A DNA stretch of 64,000 bases from Oceanococcus sp. HetDA_MAG_MS8. Its GTDB lineage: Bacteria; Pseudomonadota; Gammaproteobacteria; Nevskiales; Oceanococcaceae. Below the pieces are notes generated by a model. That model was not told the DNA's origin. It was given only the letters and a program-made list of their open reading frames with translations, and did not search any database. Made by a program: the position numbers and the translations under genes. The stretch spans positions 638,690 through 702,689 of the forward strand of contig JAHCMK010000001.1 in the NCBI GenBank assembly GCA_019192445.1, written 5' to 3'. Positions 59,380 through 64,000 of the stretch are shown here, in pieces (position 1 is the first letter of the stretch; each line of letters begins with the position of its first letter).

Positions 59380-59381
59380 CC
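59375..59381 (+). other. Core recombination site at the left end of the array
   Basis: GTTAGCC in the context GGGTGTTAGCCGCCC, the same 3' core as in the attC at 63857-63955, lies 36 bases before the ParA-like gene. It therefore marks the boundary of the first visible cassette. No paired left core could be found upstream, so this could be an attI-like or secondary target rather than a full attC. Confidence 0.6.
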
Positions 59382-59416
59382 GCCCACATAAATATCAAAC
59401 GTAAGAGAGACAGCAA

Positions 59417-60451
59417 ATGATCACGCTGGCAATGTTTAACAATAAGGGTGGAGTGGGCAAGACGACATTGACTTGCAACGCTGGTGCCTACATCGCCAAG
59501 AAGCTCGAGAAGCGCGTACTAATCGTAGATTGCGATCCGCAGTGCAACGCTACTCAATTGATTATGGGGGAGGAATTCGCAACCAATCTGTATTTCTCCG
59601 ACGATGAAGCCCAGCAGACGACTACCATAAGTAACATCCTCCAACCAATTGAGGATGGGGACGCAAATATCTCAAACAAGATTGTTCCTATAAAAAGCTC
59701 TGAAAATCGATTTGGTGTCGATCTGATACCTGGGCATCCGTCATTTTCGATTATCGAAGATAGATTGGGTGCCGCGTGGCACGATCTACAGGGAGGTGAT
59801 CTCGGGGGCATCCGAAAAACAAATTGGAACACGTTTTTACGGGACCTCATCAAGGATAGATACGATCTGGTTCTCTATGATCTCGGTCCAAGTTTGGGCT
59901 CAATTAATAGAAGTGTCTTGATCGGTTGCGATAACTTCATGACGCCAATGGGGACCGACATCTTCAGTATCCTGGGAATTCGCAATATCTCATCGTGGCT
60001 AGGCTCATGGGTCGATAGATATGAGAACGGCTTGGCTTTGTGCGAAAAGAATTCTCCGAACAGGCTCGCGGACTTCGGTATTTCTCCACAGCTATCAATT
60101 TCTGGAGGATACGTCGGATACACCATGCAGCAGTACATCACCAAGTCAAAAGGTGGCGTTAGACGGCCAACCAAGGCATACGAGGCAATTATTGATGACG
60201 TGCCTGAGGAGATAGTTCGGTCTTTGGGGGGGTATTTGCCGGAAACGATTGAAAAAAATCAACTCTCATTGGGAGATGTTCCGCACCTCTACAGTTTGAT
60301 TCCACTCGCTCAATCAGTATCTTGCCCGCTTTTTGAGCTGCAGGGGAAGGATGGCTTAGTTGGTTCTCAAGGAAAGCAACGAGATCAGTACGAAAGCATT
60401 CTCGGAGACATTTGCCGACATCTTTCGATGAACCTTGGTTGGGTCTACTAA
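59417..60451 (+). CDS. ParA-like ATPase of the ParA-SIR2 cassette
   Basis: 344-residue P-loop ATPase. Deviant Walker A NNKGGVGKTT (Lys10, Lys15), switch VDCDPQCNATQ (Asp38/Asp40) and Walker B LVLYDLGPSLG (Asp155) are intact, so nucleotide binding and dimerisation are likely. It is longer than chromosomal partition ParA proteins (about 255 residues), with an extra segment around 55-100 and a C-terminal extension beyond residue 200. No ParB or parS is present. The stop TAA is directly followed by the ATG of the SIR2 gene, so the two are co-translated. Role unknown; a sensor or scaffold for the SIR2 effector is an inference. Confidence 0.85.
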   Translation: MITLAMFNNKGGVGKTTLTCNAGAYIAKKLEKRVLIVDCDPQCNATQLIMGEEFATNLYFSDDEAQQTTTISNILQPIEDGDANISNKIVPIKSSENRFGVDLIPGHPSFSIIEDRLGAAWHDLQGGDLGGIRKTNWNTFLRDLIKDRYDLVLYDLGPSLGSINRSVLIGCDNFMTPMGTDIFSILGIRNISSWLGSWVDRYENGLALCEKNSPNRLADFGISPQLSISGGYVGYTMQQYITKSKGGVRRPTKAYEAIIDDVPEEIVRSLGGYLPETIEKNQLSLGDVPHLYSLIPLAQSVSCPLFELQGKDGLVGSQGKQRDQYESILGDICRHLSMNLGWVY

Positions 60452-61318
60452 ATGTGGCCCAAAGCACTTGTTGAAGAACTCGCTTCGAGAAGATGTGTGG
60501 TTTTCCTGGGCGCGGGGGCATCGGCTGGCTGCCTCAATGGGGACGATCCGCCAAAGTCGCCTCCCAATTGGCCTCAATTGCTCGAAGCACTAAAGGCCAT
60601 TGTCAGAGACCCCGCCTCAATCCCGATTGCAGAGGGCTTGATACAAAAAGAGAAGTACTTGGATGCCGCTGAGGTGTTATTCGGAAGTATTAACCCCGCG
60701 GATTTTTCGGCGCTGATCCGTGAGGCATTGGCAGAGCCAAGATTTCAGCCGTCGAGCATTCACGAAAGCGTTGTCAATTTAGACCCCAAAATCGTAATAA
60801 CCACCAACTATGATGAGATCTATGACAACTACTGCAAGAGCGGAGACGAACCCGGTCTTTACAACGTTTGCAAGTACTACGAAACGCATCTCGTTTCCGA
60901 CTTAAGGTCGCCTGTTAGGCAGATCATCAAGTCACACGGATGTATTAGCGACCCCTCGAAGATTGTGCTAACTCGTTCTCAGTATTTTCGGGAAAAGCAG
61001 CATTATCCGAACTTTTATAGAGTCTTGGATGCGCTGTTTCTCACGAAAACTATTCTGTTTCTTGGCTACAGTATTTCTGATCCGGACATTCAATTGCTCC
61101 TGGAGAACTCAAACATCACGTACAAGGCTTCTCATCCGCACTACGCTCTGATCGGCGCGGGCATGAATCCTTCGATAAAGAGCGCATATAAAGAGGCGTA
61201 TAACATTGATTTTATCGAGTTTCCTGAAGGTGATTATGAGCAGGCCAATGAGATGCTTGTCGAGCTTGTCGGGCTTGTTCAAAGAAGAAGGGAAGCCAAT
61301 CCGGCCATGGGCGGCTAA
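60452..61318 (+). CDS. SIR2-family (SIR2_2-like) protein of the ParA-SIR2 cassette
   Basis: 288-residue protein with the NAD-binding SIR2 core: FLGAGAS (residues 18-24), ITTNYDEIY (Asn119, Asp121), KSHG with catalytic-position His162, and FLGYSISDPD (203-212). This spacing is typical of the SIR2-like domains that act as NAD-degrading effectors in several anti-phage systems (known for DSR, Thoeris ThsA, SIR2-pAgo). The C-terminal ~70 residues are a small extra region. The stop codon sits in the left core of attC 61313-61411. All catalytic residues look intact; NADase activity and defence are inferences. Confidence 0.9.
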   Translation: MWPKALVEELASRRCVVFLGAGASAGCLNGDDPPKSPPNWPQLLEALKAIVRDPASIPIAEGLIQKEKYLDAAEVLFGSINPADFSALIREALAEPRFQPSSIHESVVNLDPKIVITTNYDEIYDNYCKSGDEPGLYNVCKYYETHLVSDLRSPVRQIIKSHGCISDPSKIVLTRSQYFREKQHYPNFYRVLDALFLTKTILFLGYSISDPDIQLLLENSNITYKASHPHYALIGAGMNPSIKSAYKEAYNIDFIEFPEGDYEQANEMLVELVGLVQRRREANPAMGG

Positions 61319-61411
61319 CAACACGTTGCAGGTGACATTTGACCCGCTGCCCATTTTTGCTGTCGCAAAAACAGGCATCGCCTCAAATGCATCTGAACGT
61401 GGGCGTTATGT
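61313..61411 (+). repeat. attC site 1 (99 bp)
   Basis: The left core GGCTAAC begins inside the SIR2 stop region and the right core is GTTATGT. The two halves are complementary over most of their length: ACGTTGCAGGTGACATTTGA pairs with the reverse of TCAAATGCATCTGAACGT with a few bulged bases, and CTGCC pairs with GGCAT. Bulged bases are normal in attC sites. The sequence is unlike the other four sites. Confidence 0.85.
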
Positions 61412-61849
61412 GCTTTATCAATAAACGTGGTTTTTATTTTTGTGGGCCAGGTGTTAGCTGATTGGTCCGGCGCTTCTGTTCAGCCAGATGGCCGTGCCGT
61501 CTGTTGCCTTTACTGCACGAAAGGATTGAATAGTCACCGAAACCTTTTGTGAAACATCTCCCCGCTACAAGGCTTACCTGGGCATTTGGCAGGGCACTTT
61601 CGCTTAGCCCTCGCACTTGCCGGTTTCCAGCCAGCGTTAGCCGTGTCACAGGGTCACTTCGTCCAAAAGGTTCTGCAATGAGTGGCTTGGCTGTACATGC
61701 TAATGGGCCGGGCACTTCAAGGGAGAGTGCCATCGGCAAACTAGAACTAGTTGGCACGCATCAGTGCCACGGCATTGAAGTCCCCTACGTTCGGCGTATG
61801 CTTAGGTCGGGGCAAACAATAATCGCGGAGGCGCTTCGCATGAGGTCGC
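61412..61849. other. Cassette body without a convincing gene
   Basis: The unit between attC 1 and attC 2 has no frame with a ribosome-binding site. A 123-residue frame at 61549-61920 and an internal ATG at 61678 read straight through attC 2 and look fortuitous. GTTAGCT at 61453 and GTTAGCC at 61636 are core-like and may be scars of older, decayed attC sites. The unit could be a decayed cassette, a non-coding RNA or a promoter cassette. Confidence 0.5.
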
Positions 61850-61922
61850 ACATAACAAATTGCTTCAGTCGGACGCCAAACCCGCTGCGCGGACATGGCG
61901 CCGCTGAGCTCAGGCGTTAGAT
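61850..61922 (+). repeat. attC site 2 (73 bp)
   Basis: Left core ACATAAC, right core GTTAGAT. The inner arms TTCAGTCGGACGCC and GGCGCCGCTGAG are complementary with an unpaired base. It is nearly identical to site 4. Confidence 0.92.
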
Positions 61923-61976
61923 GCCAGTTATAGACTGTGCGTGGAGTGGCTCATCAGCGGTTAGGAAGGAGGTGAT

Positions 61977-62447
61977 GTGAGTTGGCTAAATCTGGTTAAT
62001 AGATACGAAATACCCTTCAGATCACTGGAGCAACGGCGTGTCTTTCTTACGAAGACTGCTCATTTAGTCATGCCCATCATTTTCTTCGTCGTTACTCCAA
62101 GCGCTTTCGCGGACAACCGGTGTCCAGAACGCAATGGGATACGTCAAGCAGTGACAGTAGATGCACTAGAGGCGATCCAAAAGGGGATCTCGACTAAGAA
62201 AGACGCTGTTTACGATTTATACCAAGGTGCCCAGTCAGTCCATGGCCCATTTGCTGACAAGGTTGTCTATGAACTGCGCGTTCACCCAAGCGGCGCGATT
62301 GGATCTGTTTGTGTCATCGAGAGCCATTCCACACCTGCCGCTTTGCTTGAAGCAGTGCGATATCTGCTGTTGTCAGTGAGGCTAAACGCTTGGCACGAAA
62401 GTCACACGCTCAGTGTCAATTACCCGATCTTCTTTTCTCCGGAGTGA
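61977..62447 (+). CDS. Exported cassette protein with an AgmX/TonB-C-like domain
   Basis: 156 residues from a GTG start four bases after AAGGAGG. A long leader ends in a hydrophobic segment, MPIIFFVVTPSAFA, with cleavage likely after AFA (residue 45). The C-terminal part, VYELRVHPSGAIGSVCVIESHSTPAALLEAVRYLL with NYPIFFSPE, matches the pattern of the AgmX/PglI and TonB C-terminal domains, which bind partners in the periplasm. One cysteine pair (C49, C107 region) may form a disulfide. It lies alone in its cassette. Function unknown; the TonB-like call is from sequence pattern only. Confidence 0.65.
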   Translation: MSWLNLVNRYEIPFRSLEQRRVFLTKTAHLVMPIIFFVVTPSAFADNRCPERNGIRQAVTVDALEAIQKGISTKKDAVYDLYQGAQSVHGPFADKVVYELRVHPSGAIGSVCVIESHSTPAALLEAVRYLLLSVRLNAWHESHTLSVNYPIFFSPE

Positions 62448-62457
62448 ACAGAGTGGC

Positions 62458-62556
62458 ATCTAACAATGCGCTTCAGTCGGACACTTGCGAGCAGGCTGCG
62501 TTTGGCTACGCCAATCCTCGCCCGCTCGCAAGTGCCGCTGAGCTAGGGTGTTAGGC
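62458..62556 (+). repeat. attC site 3 (99 bp)
   Basis: Left core ATCTAAC, right core GTTAGGC. CACTTGCGAGC near the left pairs perfectly with GCTCGCAAGTG near the right, enclosing a hairpin tip. It shares most of its sequence with site 5. Confidence 0.93.
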
Positions 62557-62645
62557 GACCAGGAAGCGCAGGCTCATGTTTTGAGCCTCCCCCCTCATAA
62601 ACTCTCGTGGGAACCTGATAATTTCAGCCGTGCGAGGGGCTACTG

Positions 62646-63344
62646 ATGAGCAAATTTAGAAACGTTCAAGTAGATGGCGATGGAGTGCAAGTTGGCGACA
62701 ACAACGTACAGAACAATGTCACAAACCACACTTACCATCATCGAACAGGGGGAAACAATTCTGACGATGGTGGGGAAGCAATTGCCATTATTGTAGGCGC
62801 TGCAGGTGTATTGGCGGCACTAATCTGGGCAACGCTTCGTTACAACGAGCAGGTCTACTTTTATCTGAAAATCGGAAGCCTAGCTTCTGTTTTAATCGCT
62901 TTGCTGTCGCTAGTGGTACTACTGATTCAGCACCAACTCCAAGAGAGCGATGCTCTGAGGGCGGGAGGTATCCTTGTAATCGGTGTGGTGCTTTTTGGCC
63001 TGATCGGCATGGCTACTAAGTACGCACCTTTAGATGCCATCCAGTTTTCAAAGAGCGTTGGGTTTCAGGAGTTCTGGCGAGGCCTGACTGACTATGGGCG
63101 TAATGTGGTTTTGAATTATTTTGTTGCTACATTCGCAATTGGTGCAGCGTTGATTTTTACATCTATTGCATCACTTCGACAGCTTTTTTATGCCACCGCT
63201 AGTTCAGAGGGTGTTGGCTTCTCATACTCACTTTATCGGGCAACGGCCTTTTTTGGAATGAAGGTCACGAGCTTTGTGGTTACATCTTTTTCAGCGTTGG
63301 CATGGGCGTCATTAAATGGAAAGTTACCAGCGGTGTTCGCCTAA
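62646..63344 (+). CDS. Cassette membrane protein with an N-terminal RHIM-like motif
   Basis: 232 residues. Residues 7-30 are polar, Asn/Val/Gln-rich and contain VQVGDNN at 14-20, matching the (V/I)Q(V/I)G-x-x-N core of RHIM amyloid motifs and of bacterial RHIM-like signalling motifs. After a linker come about five hydrophobic segments (45-64, 75-95, 107-123, 155-175, 203-222), so the C-terminal part is a membrane domain. ATG at 62646 follows GAGGGG. The stop codon overlaps attC site 4. A membrane effector triggered by amyloid templating is an inference; no partner bearing a matching motif was found in the window. Confidence 0.7.
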   Translation: MSKFRNVQVDGDGVQVGDNNVQNNVTNHTYHHRTGGNNSDDGGEAIAIIVGAAGVLAALIWATLRYNEQVYFYLKIGSLASVLIALLSLVVLLIQHQLQESDALRAGGILVIGVVLFGLIGMATKYAPLDAIQFSKSVGFQEFWRGLTDYGRNVVLNYFVATFAIGAALIFTSIASLRQLFYATASSEGVGFSYSLYRATAFFGMKVTSFVVTSFSALAWASLNGKLPAVFA

Positions 63345-63411
63345 CAAATTGCTTCAGTCGGACGCCAAACCCGCTACGCGGGCATGGCGCCGCTGAGCTC
63401 AGGTGTTAGGT
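63339..63411 (+). repeat. attC site 4 (73 bp)
   Basis: Left core GCCTAAC (containing the upstream gene's stop codon) and right core GTTAGGT. TTCAGTCGGACGCC pairs with GGCGCCGCTGAG. It differs from site 2 at only a few positions. Confidence 0.93.
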
Positions 63412-63421
63412 TGCTATCTCA

Positions 63422-63862
63422 ATGTTAGGCCCCCGACTCAAGCGAAAGCACACTTACGGCACCTGTAGCTTTAATGCCTATCAGGTCTACGTCTGCCAGC
63501 TGGCGGACACTCGCTCAGAGGGCGTTCTTGGGTTGGCCGTTCAGCCATCAGATAGCATCTGGGAAATTCCTATAGCCCTCCCAGAAAGAAGTCTTCGCGA
63601 ACTAAGGGCATTTTGTGAAGCCGTAGTAAGCGGGGATCTTCCACAAAAGATTCGTCTTGGTGGAGGTGCGGATTCGTTTTACCATTTCCTAAGGTTAGTG
63701 ATCAAAGCGAAGCGCACAGATAAGTTTGGCCACACTACGTATAGAGGTCGTGGAATTGTAGGCACCTGCCTCGGCGCCAAATTCAATAGCATCGCGATCT
63801 CAGAGCGTGGTTTTTCGGAATTCGTACGAGCATTGGAGGCAGGCAGTAGTGCGGCAACCTAA
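63422..63862 (+). CDS. Uncharacterised cassette protein
   Basis: Soluble protein of 146 residues, basic at the N-terminus (GPRLKRKHTYGTCSF). No signal peptide, membrane helix or known motif is visible. The C-terminal half has repeated Gly/Arg and small-residue patterns (KFGHTTYRGRGIVGTCLGAKFNSIAISERG). The gene starts 11 bases after attC site 4 with no strong ribosome-binding site and its stop lies within site 5. Nothing points to a function. Confidence 0.7.
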   Translation: MLGPRLKRKHTYGTCSFNAYQVYVCQLADTRSEGVLGLAVQPSDSIWEIPIALPERSLRELRAFCEAVVSGDLPQKIRLGGGADSFYHFLRLVIKAKRTDKFGHTTYRGRGIVGTCLGAKFNSIAISERGFSEFVRALEAGSSAAT

Positions 63863-63955
63863 CATGGCGCTGCAGTCGGACACTTGCGAGCATGCTGCGT
63901 TTGGCTACGCCAATCCTCGCACGCCCGCAAGTGCCGCTGAGCTAGGGTGTTAGCC
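63857..63955 (+). repeat. attC site 5 (99 bp)
   Basis: Left core ACCTAAC, right core GTTAGCC. GACACTTGCGAGC pairs with CCCGCAAGTGCCGC on the right arm. The sequence is close to site 3. Confidence 0.93.
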
Positions 63956-63968
63956 GACTGGAGGATTT

Positions 63969-64000
63969 ATGAACCCAGAAGAGTTCGACCGCTTCCTCGG
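63969..64000 (+). CDS. Start of the next cassette gene (cut by window edge)
   Basis: An ATG follows GGAGG at 63960-63964 with 5-base spacing. Only the first ten codons, MNPEEFDRFL, are in the window, so nothing can be said about the product. It shows that the array continues to the right. Confidence 0.75.
   Translation, partial: MNPEEFDRFL

Larger units (their letters stand above)
59376..64000 (+). mobile_element. Integron gene-cassette array (no integrase seen)
   Basis: Successive units, each a gene followed by an attC site with RYYYAAC and GTTRRRY-type cores, run to the right edge. Boundaries by the GTT core are about 59376-61405 (ParA-SIR2), 61406-61916, 61917-62550, 62551-63405, 63406-63949 and the start of another. 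All genes are on the plus strand, with short 5' gaps. Composition is visibly more AT-rich than the chromosome to the left. The array continues beyond the window, and no intI gene is visible. Confidence 0.9.

Noticed and set aside
61434..61757. 107-residue minus-strand frame in the second cassette
   Set aside because: Opposite to all cassette genes, no ribosome-binding site, low-complexity translation.
61549..61920. 123-residue frame running through attC site 2
   Set aside because: It reads straight through the attC site, has no ribosome-binding site and shows no domain character.

Overview
The window looks like a chromosomal segment of a GC-rich, probably marine or aquatic gammaproteobacterium. 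The evidence is the sucB-lpd tail, the yebC-ruvCAB-ybgC-tolQRAB-pal-cpoB run, the fabD-fabG-acpP-fabF-pabC-mltG-tmk-holB-pilZ run and a type II secretion block. The many secreted lipoproteins, a DUF6351-like protein and a CocE/NonD hydrolase recall Nevskiales/Salinisphaerales-type bacteria, but that placement is an inference.

Layout. 1-10.8 kb: end of the 2-oxoglutarate dehydrogenase genes, a YfaZ-like protein, yebC, Holliday-junction resolution (ruvCAB) and the Tol-Pal envelope system. 11-11.1 kb: tRNA-Lys with its promoter and terminator. 11.5-27 kb: accessory region of exported or lipid-anchored proteins (M11-like metalloprotease, S15/CocE hydrolase, beta-helix/diheme cytochrome fusion, thrombospondin-3/DUF6351-like protein) plus dinB. 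27-36 kb: SDR, acnB, a lipoprotein, a bicupin, a TRIC channel and a carotenoid/retinoid-type oxidoreductase. 36-44.5 kb: a minus-strand fatty-acid/folate/replication operon. 44.5-50.7 kb: rhombosortase facing gspGHIJKLMN. 50.7-59 kb: mnmA, acnA, an orphan ParA, an outer-membrane protein, sthA and an HSL-type hydrolase.

59.4-64 kb: an integron gene-cassette array. Five attC recombination sites are visible (61313-61411, 61850-61922, 62458-62556, 63339-63411, 63857-63955), plus a boundary core at 59375-59381. No integron integrase is encoded on the expected left side. The first cassette carries two genes whose stop and start codons abut: a ParA-like ATPase and a SIR2-family protein with the conserved NAD-site residues. 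A later cassette encodes a membrane protein with an N-terminal VQVG motif like the RHIM amyloid signalling motif. Together these suggest a cassette-borne anti-phage or cell-death module. The ParA-SIR2 pair is the best candidate here for an undescribed system.

Limits: all calls rest on reading the sequence and on family knowledge. No database search, structure prediction or composition calculation was run. Several start codons were moved from the longest reading frame to a downstream site on the basis of ribosome-binding sites, signal peptides or family alignment.
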